Counted from the stretch's first letter, positions 15,649 to 25,341 are shown. The stretch: 64,000 bases of DNA from Sphingopyxis sp. RIFCSPHIGHO2_12_FULL_65_19 (GCF_001830555.1 NZ_MIAM01000006.1:85154-149153); one strand, 5' to 3'. Program-made: numbers and translations. Notes: generated by a model not told the origin, from the letters alone.

Positions 15649-17746
15649 CGCCTGCGCGGCCCCGCCCGCCCTGGCCCAGGCGAGCGTGTCGCCGACGGCG
15701 CTCGACATGCGCATCGACGGCCCGCCGACGCCGCGCCTGGTCGCGAAAATTGCCGAGATCGGTCAGCCGGAGCGGATCACGCTGGGCCGTGACGACACCA
15801 TACGCCAAATTATCGAAGCGCGGTGCGGCATTGTCGACACGGGCTATCTCGCCATCTTCCTCGAAGAGAATAGGGACACGCTGGGCAAGCTGACGGCAAA
15901 GCAACGCGACGAACCGCTGCCCGGGACGACGCTGACCTTTCCTTATTGCCTGAGCTTTGAAGCGCGCCCGGTGGCGCTCGCCAGCCCGTCGGTCAGCGCG
16001 ATGTTCGCCGCGGCGAGGCTCCCGCTCGACGCCAAGGCACTCCAGGACACGGCGGAGGGTGGCAAGGCGATCGAAGCGCGCGAATTGTCGTCGCTGGCCT
16101 CTGCCGACCTAGCGGGCAACCTCGACCTGTTCCTGGCCGCCAATCGCGGCTTTACCGCGACCGAATATGCCCGCCGCTTTGCGTTCGACAATCCCGACGT
16201 CCAATTCACGAAGATGCAGAAGGGCGCCGAAATCCGGTTTCCGTCCGCACCGCAGCGCGCGACGGTTCCCCTGCGTAGCGGCTTCGACGCGCGTTCGGGC
16301 ACAGACGCGTTGCAGGCGGTAGCGGCGAGCGATGGCGCCACGATCGTCACGGCGGCCGCCGAAGTCGCGCAGTTGATCTCCAATCTGGAGGTGAGCCCCG
16401 CCGATTGCCCCGGCGCCGACGGCAATCCCGACTGGCCGATCCCGCAAGCGGCCTTTCGCGAGGCGCTGGCGATCAACAGGGCGGGCAGCGACCACGCCGT
16501 GCTTCCGCCGCAAAACGTCCTCATCGTCGATACCGGATATTTCCCCGGCATGACGGGCCCTGCGATACCCGCGGCTTTTCACGGCCGGATGCGTGGCATT
16601 GATCCGCGGAGCCTTTACAGGGAAATCGGCGTGAACACCGCCAGCCGCGTCGATGACCCGACCCCGCTTGCCGGGTTGCCGCACGCATCGCATGGCGGCG
16701 AGGTCGCCGCCACCTTGCTGGGCGGCCGCTTCCTCGACCGGACCGACCACGCCGCGCATCTGCCCAAAGTCGTCTTCGCGAGCGTCGCGCAATCGTCCGC
16801 GGGCGGCCCCTTTCTCGACGTCGGTGCCATCATGCGCGCCTATCGCCATGCTGTTGGCAGCAAGATCCCGGTGATCAACACCAGCCTGTCCGCCACGTCG
16901 CAGCGCGACGATTTTGAGTTTACGCTGAAGGCGCTCGGTGATCAGGCGCTGCTCGTGACCGCCGCCGGCAATGTGTCGGGGCCGCCGCAGGAATTTGTCC
17001 CCGGCAGCCCCTATTGGCCCGGCGCGCTGGGCGGCAATCCGCTCGGCGCCGCGCCTGCCACGGTCATCAGCGTCGGGGCGCACGATCCCGAAGGCCGCCT
17101 GCTGGCCTTCAGCCGCGAAGGCGAGGCGCATGTTGACCTGTTGGCGCCCGGATGCCGGATACCGACCTACAGCTTCGATCCGGCGAGCGGTGCCGTGACG
17201 GACGTGCTGCGCAGCGGCACCTCCTATGCGGCGCCGATCGTGTCGATGGTGGCGGCGAAACTGTCTGCCGAAGGATTGGCGCCCGCCGCAATCAAGGATC
17301 GCCTGATCGTCAGTGCCGATGTCGATGAACGGCTGCACGCACGGGTCTGGTCCGGCGGCCGGCTCAACATCGCCAAGGCTTTGTCGATTTCCCACGATTT
17401 CGTCGAATATGGAAAAGCGCAGCCCGACGGGACGGTGGTTCGCCATGTGGTGCGCGGCGAACTGCTCAACCGCCATGACGCGCCCCTTATCTGCGGCGTT
17501 CAGGTGCAGTTGGGGGCGCTCAGAAAACTCGCATTGTCGCGCGATCCGACCGGGGCGCGACCACCGATCTGGCGCGGCTGGCGGATGAATCCGAACGCGG
17601 GCGCCCTGTCGCGGATCGAACGGCTTGCCGCCTGTTCGGTCATGCCGTCCGACGCGTTTCTGGCGATCAGGAACCGGGAAGGTGGAGCCGAGGTCCGAAT
17701 CCCCCTTCCCGAAATCATCGACTTCGTCGCGCGTTACCCCGGTTAG
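15614..17746 (+). CDS. Subtilase (S8) with N-terminal LysM-like segments
   Basis: A 710-residue exported protease. The GTG at 15614 gives a clean signal peptide (MVSTRSILAILSACAAPPALAQA) and is preceded by AAGGCGGA. The S8 triad is visible: Asp near 306 in LIVDTGY, His near 360 in ASHGGEVAA, and Ser near 537 in GTSYAAP. Before the catalytic domain are two LysM-like stretches: about residues 55-115 (TLGRDDTIRQII, then PLPGTTLTFPYC) and about 170-220 (LFLAANRGF, then KGAEIRFPS). These suggest glycan or peptidoglycan binding, a weak inference. About 110 residues follow the catalytic domain. The gene overlaps the trypsin-like gene, and its stop interlocks with the convergent lipoprotein gene. Confidence 0.82.
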   Translation: MVSTRSILAILSACAAPPALAQASVSPTALDMRIDGPPTPRLVAKIAEIGQPERITLGRDDTIRQIIEARCGIVDTGYLAIFLEENRDTLGKLTAKQRDEPLPGTTLTFPYCLSFEARPVALASPSVSAMFAAARLPLDAKALQDTAEGGKAIEARELSSLASADLAGNLDLFLAANRGFTATEYARRFAFDNPDVQFTKMQKGAEIRFPSAPQRATVPLRSGFDARSGTDALQAVAASDGATIVTAAAEVAQLISNLEVSPADCPGADGNPDWPIPQAAFREALAINRAGSDHAVLPPQNVLIVDTGYFPGMTGPAIPAAFHGRMRGIDPRSLYREIGVNTASRVDDPTPLAGLPHASHGGEVAATLLGGRFLDRTDHAAHLPKVVFASVAQSSAGGPFLDVGAIMRAYRHAVGSKIPVINTSLSATSQRDDFEFTLKALGDQALLVTAAGNVSGPPQEFVPGSPYWPGALGGNPLGAAPATVISVGAHDPEGRLLAFSREGEAHVDLLAPGCRIPTYSFDPASGAVTDVLRSGTSYAAPIVSMVAAKLSAEGLAPAAIKDRLIVSADVDERLHARVWSGGRLNIAKALSISHDFVEYGKAQPDGTVVRHVVRGELLNRHDAPLICGVQVQLGALRKLALSRDPTGARPPIWRGWRMNPNAGALSRIERLAACSVMPSDAFLAIRNREGGAEVRIPLPEIIDFVARYPG

Positions 17747-19581
17747 GGTGCGGCCTGCGCCGCGGCGAGCGCGCGTTCGGCGGCGAGAACCGCGGCTTCG
17801 GCCTCGAGCTGTGCCTTGCGCGCGTTGAGCACCGCGGTCTGCGCCGCATATTGTTCCCTGATCTCTTCCTGATCGGCGTTCGGATCATCCTCGAGGCGTT
17901 TTTGCTGTTCGGCAAGATCGACCTCAAGCTTCGCGATCTGGATCGCATTGGTCAGGTCCTCGACGCGGTTGGGCCCCAATGCCTTGCGGGCGTCGGCAAC
18001 CTTCTTTTGCGCATCGAGCAGGGCCAGTTCGTCGGTCAGCTGTTCGGTTGGCGATTTTTCCAGCGCCTTTTCGGCGTCGGCGAGGTCCTTCTGCGCCTTG
18101 GCGAGCCGCGTGGCGAAGTTCAGGTCCGCGATCGGCTCTTCCTGCTTTGCTTTTGCATAGGCAAGCATCTGGTCGGCGATCGCGCCGCCGGCGCCTGCCA
18201 TGTCGAGCGCCGCGGCATTGTCGCGGCGGAGCCCGGCTTTCGTCAGGCGCCCCTGATCGTCGAAGTTCGCGTAGACGCCGCCCGACGCGAAGGCCGGGCT
18301 GGAGAAGGGCAGGTTGAACACATGTCCGAGCTGGGCGATCGCACTGGTCACGCGCGCGATCGGCTCGGCATCGCTGCCGTTGAGGTGGCAGGGCTCATCG
18401 CCCTCGCAGACATAGATCGCACCGGCGGCCGGGACGCGATAGCGCAGCCCGTCGGTGGCGATACCCTTCGGACGATCCTTGGTTTCGCCGCCATAGCTGC
18501 CGATCGCCACCAGATGGAGCGACACCGGCAGCGCGAAGGCGCTGTCATATTTCGGCTTGATCCGCCGGGCGGTCATCGCCTCATATTGTTCGCACAACGG
18601 CCCGCCCGCAGCAGGACAGCCGGAGATGTCCGCGCCATTGGTGAGCATCGGGAACCCCGCATAGAAAGCCGCCGGTTCCATGCCGAGCAGCTTGATGTTC
18701 CCGTTCGGCCCATCGTTCCGCAACTCCTTGCCGTTTTTGAGCGCGACGGGGGCGGCTTCGAGCAGCCCGGCGCGAACCTGCGCACCGTCGAACCATTTCG
18801 CGATCGTTGCCGGCCGGATCGGTTTGATCGGCCCCTCGTGAAAGCGCGTGCTCTGTTCGGGCCAGCGGAACGTCTGCTTGTCGGTCAGCCAATCCTGCGC
18901 CTTCGTCGACGCCTTGGTCAGTGCATCAAGCGCCTTTTGTGCCTTTTCGATCGCGTCGGTCTTCGCCTTGATGGCCTTGCGCAGCTTTTCGGTCGGCTTG
19001 GCGCTGAATTGCGCGGTCAGCGTCGTCAACTGGCCGCGCGCGTCGTCGATCTGGCTCGTCGCCGCTTCGATCAACGGCTTGTTCGTCTCGATCAGTTTCA
19101 AATTATCGACTGCTTCGGCGCTGCAATATTGGGTTTCGTTTGCACCGGCGGCCACGGGGATCGGGAAACCCGCCGCGAGCCCCGCGAGCTTGCCGGCGGT
19201 CACCGCAATCGATTTCACCACCTCGCCCGATTTGTCGACGGTCGAGGCGTTGAACGCCGTCATTCGCCCGTCCTTATATTCGACGCTGATGTCGGATGTC
19301 TTGAAAGCTGAAATAAGCGCGTTGGGGTCGATGACATAGACATGCTCGCCGTCGGGCACGAGCGTGGTGCCGATCGTGGCCTCAGCCTTGATCTTTGGCA
19401 TTTCGCCGGCGTCGCACTTCAACAAGCTGCGCTTCAGTTCGACCTCATATTGCGTATAGTCGAGCATATAGGCGTAGCCCGCACCGCTTTTCGGATCGCT
19501 CGCGCTATATGGCCGGACTTCCAGCTTGGTGCAGGCCGCGGCAAACAGCAGCGGTGCCAGAAAAAGTAGACGGTAACGCAT
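17743..19581 (-). CDS. Large predicted lipoprotein with coiled-coil regions
   Basis: A 612-residue protein I do not recognise. The N-terminus is a lipoprotein signal with lipobox LFAAAC (Cys17). Two long Ala/Lys/Glu-rich heptad-like regions, about 165-235 and 480-612, predict coiled coils. The middle part contains several cysteines (GCPAAGGPLC, YVCEGDEPC) that could form disulphides. Its stop codon overlaps the subtilase stop by a few bases in the convergent arrangement. A role as inhibitor, scaffold or substrate of the adjacent proteases is possible but not shown by sequence. The 251 bp upstream (19582-19832) contain no other gene I can support. Confidence 0.7.
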   Translation of the reverse strand: MRYRLLFLAPLLFAAACTKLEVRPYSASDPKSGAGYAYMLDYTQYEVELKRSLLKCDAGEMPKIKAEATIGTTLVPDGEHVYVIDPNALISAFKTSDISVEYKDGRMTAFNASTVDKSGEVVKSIAVTAGKLAGLAAGFPIPVAAGANETQYCSAEAVDNLKLIETNKPLIEAATSQIDDARGQLTTLTAQFSAKPTEKLRKAIKAKTDAIEKAQKALDALTKASTKAQDWLTDKQTFRWPEQSTRFHEGPIKPIRPATIAKWFDGAQVRAGLLEAAPVALKNGKELRNDGPNGNIKLLGMEPAAFYAGFPMLTNGADISGCPAAGGPLCEQYEAMTARRIKPKYDSAFALPVSLHLVAIGSYGGETKDRPKGIATDGLRYRVPAAGAIYVCEGDEPCHLNGSDAEPIARVTSAIAQLGHVFNLPFSSPAFASGGVYANFDDQGRLTKAGLRRDNAAALDMAGAGGAIADQMLAYAKAKQEEPIADLNFATRLAKAQKDLADAEKALEKSPTEQLTDELALLDAQKKVADARKALGPNRVEDLTNAIQIAKLEVDLAEQQKRLEDDPNADQEEIREQYAAQTAVLNARKAQLEAEAAVLAAERALAAAQAAP

Positions 19582-19832
19582 GATTCATCCCCCCGTTTGA
19601 ATCGACTGTCCCTATATTTATTTTACCTGTCGTTTTATTGCAGTCGTCAAAGACGTCCTTGTGTCCTTGAACCGCTATCGCTTTCCCGCCCCTGGCGATA
19701 GCATTGATTCGGCCGAACGACAGTCATCAACAGATACCAAAATGGTGATTGATCGCGCCGGGCAGGCTCTTCTGCGGCGCTTGTCGACAAGAACGTCTGT
19801 GTCGCCCCCGTAAATTCTTCGGGTTTGGGGCT

Positions 19833-20564
19833 CTATTCGACGGGGTAGATCCCGTGGAGCACCGCATCGAAGTGACTCTCGATGCTCGTCGTGCAGCTAC
19901 ACGATCTTTCCCTCAGCGCGTCTTCGTCCTTGATGATGAACAGTCCGCGGCGCGTTGCGATCAACTCTTCGGCGCGCAGACGGCTGATGACCCGGGTGAC
20001 GAAGGTGCGGCCGACGCCCAGCATTTCGGCGAGCTGCTCGTGGGTCAGCTCGATCTCGGACTTCTGGGTCCGCGCCGCCGCCGCGAGAAGCCATTTGGCC
20101 GCTCGCTGCGATATGGTGTGGGTCGCATTGCAGGCGGCGGTCTGGAACACCTGCGCCAGAAGGCAGTCGGAATAGCGCGCGAACCAGTGGCGCAGCGTGA
20201 TCGAGTCGAGTTTCGCATGTTCGAGCGCCGACGTCTTGATCCGCAGAAAGCGGCCGCTGAAACGCACCTGCGCCGTTGCAAAGGCCGGGACATGGCCGTT
20301 CGACACAATCCCGCCGATCGCCCCCTCGCTGCCGACCAGGGCCACCTCGACCGAATTTTCATCGTCGATGGCGATGCAGAAAGCCGCCATGGCAGAGTTG
20401 CACGGAAACCATGTGTGAATAACCTCGTCGCCCGCATGTTGGAGCATGTCGGGCGCGTCGAGATCGACGACGATCATATGCGGCGCGAGGCGCGCTCGAT
20501 CAGCGTCGCTCAGCGTCGCGAGCAGGCCGTTGCGGCGGAGATCATCTTCGGAGGGTGTTGTCAT
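19833..20564 (-). CDS. Crp/Fnr-family transcriptional regulator 1
   Basis: A 243-residue regulator with a cyclic-nucleotide-binding-like beta-barrel N-terminal domain (VIHTWFPCNSAMAAF, VGSEGAIGGIV) and a C-terminal winged helix (LTHEQLAEMLGVGRTFVTRVISRLRAEELI). No N-terminal Cys cluster for an iron-sulphur centre is visible, so it is Crp-like rather than oxygen-sensing Fnr. I placed the start at the ATG at 20564 because GGCGGAGAA sits just before it; a longer frame reaches 20621. It transcribes towards the lipoprotein gene and is divergent from the phytochrome gene. Its targets are unknown. Confidence 0.85.
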   Translation of the reverse strand: MTTPSEDDLRRNGLLATLSDADRARLAPHMIVVDLDAPDMLQHAGDEVIHTWFPCNSAMAAFCIAIDDENSVEVALVGSEGAIGGIVSNGHVPAFATAQVRFSGRFLRIKTSALEHAKLDSITLRHWFARYSDCLLAQVFQTAACNATHTISQRAAKWLLAAAARTQKSEIELTHEQLAEMLGVGRTFVTRVISRLRAEELIATRRGLFIIKDEDALRERSCSCTTSIESHFDAVLHGIYPVE

Positions 20565-20843
20565 GGATTCTCCGCCTAATATGAGTGAGACTTGCCTGTC
20601 TGTCCACAAGTGGACCGACATCCGCCCGGCGCTATGTTACTGACGCACATAACTTGCCAGCGATGCCGCGCCGGGTCGCCTCGCAGCCATGTTTCCGGCG
20701 GCGCTTTTTTGCCGGTCCTCGAACGAAATAGGTGACGTCCTTGCATTTTTGCTCAGATCTGCGGCGCCCTCGGGCTTCGCAGCAATCCTTCGGCCCTCTT
20801 CTGGCCGTCACCTTGTCCCTGGTTTCTGCGAAACGGTGGGCGG

Positions 20844-23453
20844 ATGACCGTTGACATGACGAAAACCCGTTCGGCCCAGGTCGACCTGACCAACTGCGAT
20901 CGCGAACCGATCCAGATCCCGGGCAGTATCCAGCCGCACGGCGCGATGCTCGTCGTCGATCCCGACAGGTTCGAGTTGCTCTATGCATCCGAAAATGCGG
21001 GTGAACTGACCGGATATCGCGGCGTGATCGAGCGCGGCACGCCTCTGGCCGATATCGTCGGCGAGCAGGCGGTCCACGATATTCGCAACGCCTGCGCCAA
21101 ATCCGGCGGTGGCGAGATTGCGGGCATCGAACTCGGTCTGCGGCTCGGCCATTCGAGCGCGCCGGTCGATGTGATCGCGCATCGTCATCAGGATCGTGTG
21201 CTGATCGAGATCGAGCCTTCGCTCGATGGCGGGCGAAGCGCGAAAAAGGCGCTGGGACTGACGCACGCGCTGGTCCGCCGCCTCGGTGTCGAAACCGAAG
21301 TTGCAGGCCTGGCGCGGGCCGGCGCGCGGCTCGTCAGGACGATGCTGGGATACGACCGGGTGATGGTGTACCAGTTTCTCCACAACGGCGCCGGGCGCGT
21401 TATCGCAGAGGCCAAGCGATCCGATCACCAGAGTTTCATGGGCCAGCATTTCCCGGCGTCGGACATCCCCTATCAGGCGCGGCGCCTCTACGAACTGAAT
21501 GCCATCCGGATGATCGGCGATTCCGGTTATACGCCGGTGCCGTTACAGCCCCCGCTTGTCCCCGGCGATCCGCCCGTCGACATGTCCTTTGCACAGCTTC
21601 GCGCGGTCTCGCCGATCCATTGCGAATATCTTCAGAACATGGGCGTCCACGCGTCGATGTCGATTTCGATCCTCGTCGACGGCAAGCTGTGGGGACTCAT
21701 TTCGTGCCATCATGACAGCCCGCATATCGTTCCCGTTGCGCTGCGCATCGGGGCCGAACTCTTCGGCCACTATTTCTCGCTGCAAGTCGCGGTTGCGGAG
21801 CGGCGCGCGCATGTCGTCGCCGCGGGGCTGGCGCGGAAACGGATCGACAAGATCCTGTCCGGGCTTCCGGTCGATGAGGCACTTTTGCCCGGACTTCGCG
21901 ACCACCTTGACGATTTCATGGCCCTTTTCGACTGCGATGGCGTCGGCATCTGGGCGGAGGAACGATGGGCCTCCGCCGGGCTCGCGCCCTCGCAGGACGA
22001 GGCGCTGGCGCTCGTCCGCTTTCTGGCGGGGGAGGGCGAGGGCCTTCCGCGTACCATGTCCTCGAAACTCGGCCTGTGGCATACGCAGGACTTGCACGGG
22101 GTGACCGGGCTTGACGGTTTCGGTGGGGCGGTCGCGGGCGCGCTCGCCATTCCGCTGACGCTGACCCCGCGCGATTATCTGCTGATTTTCCGCAGCGAGG
22201 AAGCCCATCGGATCGAGTGGGCCGGCGAGCCTGCCAAAATCATCCTGTCGACCCCCAATGGCAACCGGCTGACGCCGCGGGGCAGTTTCGACACATGGCG
22301 TGAGGATGTGCGGGGCCAGAGCAAGCCGTGGACCGAAACCGACCTGTCGGGGTGCGACACGGTGCGCAGCTATTTGCGTGACCTGTTCCTGAAGCAGAAT
22401 GAGGTCACGGCCGAGGAACGCGGGCGGACCGAACATCGCAGGCGCGTGCTGAACGACGAGCTGAATCATCGCGTGAAAAACATCATCACGCTGATCAAGT
22501 CGATCGCCGTCCAGACCGGCGCCCATGCCGAAACCGTCGCCGGCTATGCGGCGTCGCTGGAAGGGCGTCTGCGGGCGCTGGCCTTTGCCCATGACCAGTC
22601 GCTCAGCGCAGCGGTCGGCGGAGATCTGGCGACATTGGTCGAGGCGGAGGCGGGCTTTCATCGCCACGGTCCCGACCTGGACCGGGTCGTCGCGGGCGGC
22701 GACCAGGTGCGGCTCGACGATCGCGCCTTTGGCGTCATGGCGCTGGTTGTCCATGAAATGATGACCAATGCCGCCAAATATGGCGCGCTGTCGGTGCCCG
22801 AGGGACGGCTGGAAATCCGCTGGTCGTGCAGCGAAACCGAGGGTTGCCGGGTAAGCTGGGTCGAGACCGATGGGCCCATTGTTTCGGCGCCGACGCGCGA
22901 GGGGTTCGGGTCGAAGCTGATCCAGACCATGATGGTCTATGATCTGGGCGGCCGCGCCGACATATCCTATCCGCCGAGCGGGATGGTCGCGCATCTTGTC
23001 ATTCCGGCAAAACATGTCGCGATCGACGACGATGAGCGCGAGCCCGAAGCCGAAGCGCCGCGAGACAAGGTCGACGATCATTCGCTCGCGGGCATGTCGG
23101 TGCTGCTCGTCGAGGATCAGTCGCTGATCGCGCTCGACACCGAGGATATTCTTCGCCGTCTGGGCGCAAAGGAGGTCCGCCTTTCGCCCGACGCGCCGCA
23201 CGCGGTTTCGACCTTGCAGTCGTTCCGGCCCGATACGGCGATCCTCGATTTCAACCTGGGTGATACGACGTCGGAGGAAGTTGCCGATCAGCTTGTCGCG
23301 ATGGGCGTGCCCTTCGCCTTTGCGACCGGCTATGGTGACAGCGTGATGATCCCCCGGCACCTGCGGTCGGTGCCCGTCGTTCGCAAACCGGCGAGCGCGG
23401 CCAGCGTGTCGGCCCAGCTTGCCGAGGCGCGTCGGATCGCGGCGCAGGGGTGA
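20844..23453 (+). CDS. bphP: Bacteriophytochrome histidine kinase (PAS-GAF-PHY-HWE kinase) with C-terminal receiver
   Basis: An 869-residue red/far-red photoreceptor. The N-terminal PAS carries the biliverdin-attachment Cys18 (TNCDREPIQ). The GAF domain has PASDIP and SPIHCEYLQNMGVHASMS, with the pyrrole-contact His. The PHY domain has the tongue motif PRGSF. The kinase is HWE type: NHRVKN with phospho-acceptor His542, HEMMTNAAKYGALS and SWVETDGP. A receiver domain follows (VLLVEDQ, phospho-acceptor Asp802 in ILDFNLGD), making a hybrid kinase with no partner regulator in the operon. The stop overlaps the start of the heme oxygenase gene that supplies the chromophore. The regulated output is not evident. 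Confidence 0.93.
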   Translation: MTVDMTKTRSAQVDLTNCDREPIQIPGSIQPHGAMLVVDPDRFELLYASENAGELTGYRGVIERGTPLADIVGEQAVHDIRNACAKSGGGEIAGIELGLRLGHSSAPVDVIAHRHQDRVLIEIEPSLDGGRSAKKALGLTHALVRRLGVETEVAGLARAGARLVRTMLGYDRVMVYQFLHNGAGRVIAEAKRSDHQSFMGQHFPASDIPYQARRLYELNAIRMIGDSGYTPVPLQPPLVPGDPPVDMSFAQLRAVSPIHCEYLQNMGVHASMSISILVDGKLWGLISCHHDSPHIVPVALRIGAELFGHYFSLQVAVAERRAHVVAAGLARKRIDKILSGLPVDEALLPGLRDHLDDFMALFDCDGVGIWAEERWASAGLAPSQDEALALVRFLAGEGEGLPRTMSSKLGLWHTQDLHGVTGLDGFGGAVAGALAIPLTLTPRDYLLIFRSEEAHRIEWAGEPAKIILSTPNGNRLTPRGSFDTWREDVRGQSKPWTETDLSGCDTVRSYLRDLFLKQNEVTAEERGRTEHRRRVLNDELNHRVKNIITLIKSIAVQTGAHAETVAGYAASLEGRLRALAFAHDQSLSAAVGGDLATLVEAEAGFHRHGPDLDRVVAGGDQVRLDDRAFGVMALVVHEMMTNAAKYGALSVPEGRLEIRWSCSETEGCRVSWVETDGPIVSAPTREGFGSKLIQTMMVYDLGGRADISYPPSGMVAHLVIPAKHVAIDDDEREPEAEAPRDKVDDHSLAGMSVLLVEDQSLIALDTEDILRRLGAKEVRLSPDAPHAVSTLQSFRPDTAILDFNLGDTTSEEVADQLVAMGVPFAFATGYGDSVMIPRHLRSVPVVRKPASAASVSAQLAEARRIAAQG

Positions 23454-24049
23454 TGGCAAGGAATCCGTCGCGCGCCGTGCTTCGCGCCGCAACCGCCGAT
23501 TGTCACCGGCGCGTCGATGCCATCTATTCGGCGGCGGTGCTGGGCGATCGCGGGTCTTATGGCGATTTTCTGCGGGCCCAGGCGGCGGCGCATCTGCCCG
23601 CCGAACGGGCGCTTGATCGAGCCGGTATCGCGACGCTGCTGGACGATTGGCCGGCGCGGATGCGCGGTTCGCTGCTGGTGCGGGATCTGTCCGACCTGGG
23701 CCTTCCCGTTCCCGCACCGATCGGCGGGCTGGATATCGCGACGCGCGCCGAAATGTTGGGCGCGCTCTATGTCCTGGAAGGCTCGCGCCTTGGCGGGGCG
23801 ATGTTGAAACGGGCGGTGCCGCCTCATTTCCCCGCGCGATTTCTGGGCGGCGGCGGTGCCGGTTCGTGGCAGTCGCTGCTCGCGCTGCTCGACCGGGCGC
23901 TCGACACGGCCGCGCGGCAGGGCGAAGCGATCGACGCCGCCCGCCGCGCGTTCGCGCTGTTCGAGGATGGCGGCCGCCGCTTTCTGAACTTGGCATCCGA
24001 TCGCCGGGCGCGGGTCGCCCATATGACGGACGCGCCGCCCGTCATTTGA
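23453..24049 (+). CDS. bphO: Biliverdin-producing heme oxygenase
   Basis: A 198-residue heme oxygenase of the BphO/HemO type. The proximal heme ligand is likely His18 in ATADCHRRVDAIY, and the distal-helix region LYVLEGSRLGGAML matches the family's glycine-rich segment. It opens heme to biliverdin IX-alpha, the chromophore for the phytochrome encoded immediately upstream. The ATG at 23453 overlaps the bphP stop (TGATG), which implies coupled translation. Its 3' end overlaps the convergent LuxR-type gene by 8 nt. The order bphP then bphO is the reverse of many proteobacterial operons. Confidence 0.88.
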   Translation: MARNPSRAVLRAATADCHRRVDAIYSAAVLGDRGSYGDFLRAQAAAHLPAERALDRAGIATLLDDWPARMRGSLLVRDLSDLGLPVPAPIGGLDIATRAEMLGALYVLEGSRLGGAMLKRAVPPHFPARFLGGGGAGSWQSLLALLDRALDTAARQGEAIDAARRAFALFEDGGRRFLNLASDRRARVAHMTDAPPVI

Positions 24050-24341
24050 ATTCAAAAAGGGTCGGTTCGTCCTGCACCGGCGCGTCGATCACGAGCAGGC
24101 CGAGGTGCATCGCCTGGGTTATCAGGTGCGCACGGTTTCGCGCGTTCAGTTTCAGACGGACATTTTCGATATGCCGTTCCACTGTTCGCGGCGCGATATT
24201 GATTTCGAGCGCGATCTGCTTGGCCGACCACCCGACGGCCACCAGCTCCAGGATTTGGTGTTCGCGAAAAGTTAGATGCGGTTCAATATTCAAGGCGTTT
24301 CGATGCACGGCGCAATCCCCTGACACCCAAGGCGTGGACAA
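24042..24341 (-). CDS. Small LuxR/GerE-type DNA-binding protein
   Basis: A 99-residue protein that is essentially a stand-alone LuxR helix-turn-helix (LTFREHQILELVAVGWSAKQIA, then APRTVERHIENVRLKLNARNR). It has no receiver or autoinducer domain, so any sensing must come from elsewhere. It converges on bphO with an 8-nt overlap. A role as output regulator for the phytochrome kinase is conceivable but unproven. The AT-rich 283-bp gap to the divergent Crp gene (24342-24624) presumably holds both promoters; I find no confident operator in it. Confidence 0.82.
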   Translation of the reverse strand: MSTPWVSGDCAVHRNALNIEPHLTFREHQILELVAVGWSAKQIALEINIAPRTVERHIENVRLKLNARNRAHLITQAMHLGLLVIDAPVQDEPTLFEFK

Positions 24342-24624
24342 TTGGCGACCGACGAGCAGCTTTAACGCGCGGCAATGCCGCTACCCCACCTGCTCTATTT
24401 GCATAATATCCCTTTGCGACCTGTTTAGCAATTAACTCGGCTTGCCCGCAAATTTAGCGACACTGTTGATGTCAATTCAGCTACAGACCTGAAATCAAAT
24501 ATAATATCGCAGGTGGATCCTAAGGAATAATACCTAGTATTTTTGCTATGTTAATAGGCCACGCGAATTCCTACGTCTTTCTTCGGATGGATTCACGATG
24601 CCCAAAGGCACATGAGACTCACAA

Positions 24625-25341
24625 ATGGGGTCGCCGCAATACCAATTCAGTTGGAGAAGTGGCGTGCAAGGTCTGGCAAAATTTCACCGCGGGGGCATTC
24701 CCCAGGACACCATCCTAAAGTTTCGCAAAGGAGAGATCATATTCTCTCAGGGCGACCCCGGCGATTGCTGGTTCGAGGTCGTGTCGGGCACCGTCCGCAC
24801 CTGTCACTTCCATCTCGACGGGCATCGCCAGCTGACGGGATTCTATTATCAGGGCGATGTTTTCGGCGTCGGATATGGCAATCGCGATGCGGCGGCGGAG
24901 GCGGTGACCAACACCATCCTGGCTCGCCGCCCGGTCTCCAACGACGACCCCGAAACATCGGGGCAGAGCCGCGCGCTCGAACGCGCGCTCGACAGTGCGA
25001 ACCAGTGCATCTTTCTGCTCGGCCGCCGCAATGCCAATGAACGGGTCGCCGCATTCCTGCTAATCGCGGCCAAGCGATCGTCGGCGCTGGGCAGCATCCC
25101 GCTGCCGATGACGCGCAGCGACATCGCCGACCATCTGGGACTGACGATCCATACCGTCAGCCGCACGATTTCGGGATTTGTCCGTCAGGGCCTGATCGAA
25201 CTCGAAGGCCCGCAACGGTGCCGCCTCATCGACGTCGAGGGACTCCGCGCCATCGCGGGCGAAGAGATTGGCGCCGCGATCGATACGCTTGCGGTCATGC
25301 GCCAGCGCGACGTGGCGGGCGCGCAAGGAGCCGGGCTATGA
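24625..25341 (+). CDS. Crp/Fnr-family regulator 2, adjacent to the Fap-like system
   Basis: A 238-residue regulator: an effector beta-barrel (FRKGEIIFSQGDPGDCWFEV, GFYYQGDVFGV) and a C-terminal winged helix (LPMTRSDIADHLGLTIHTVSRTISGF) with the TVSR recognition motif seen in Fnr/FixK proteins. The N-terminal cysteines of a classical Fnr iron-sulphur cluster are missing, so it looks FixK-like. Its stop codon overlaps the ATG of the next gene (outer-membrane barrel), so the two are co-translated, and it is a plausible regulator of the secretion system. Which signal it responds to is unknown. Confidence 0.87.
   Translation: MGSPQYQFSWRSGVQGLAKFHRGGIPQDTILKFRKGEIIFSQGDPGDCWFEVVSGTVRTCHFHLDGHRQLTGFYYQGDVFGVGYGNRDAAAEAVTNTILARRPVSNDDPETSGQSRALERALDSANQCIFLLGRRNANERVAAFLLIAAKRSSALGSIPLPMTRSDIADHLGLTIHTVSRTISGFVRQGLIELEGPQRCRLIDVEGLRAIAGEEIGAAIDTLAVMRQRDVAGAQGAGL

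Noticed and set aside
21543..23996. Long minus-strand frame (about 817 codons) opposite the phytochrome and heme oxygenase genes
   Set aside because: Antisense shadow: Arg/Pro/Gly-rich, no recognisable domain, while the plus strand holds complete conserved domains.
24466..24480. FNR-like sequence TTGAT-GTCA-ATTCA in the gap between the LuxR-type and Crp genes
   Set aside because: The right half matches the TTGAT-N4-ATCAA consensus poorly, so it is not a credible site without further copies.
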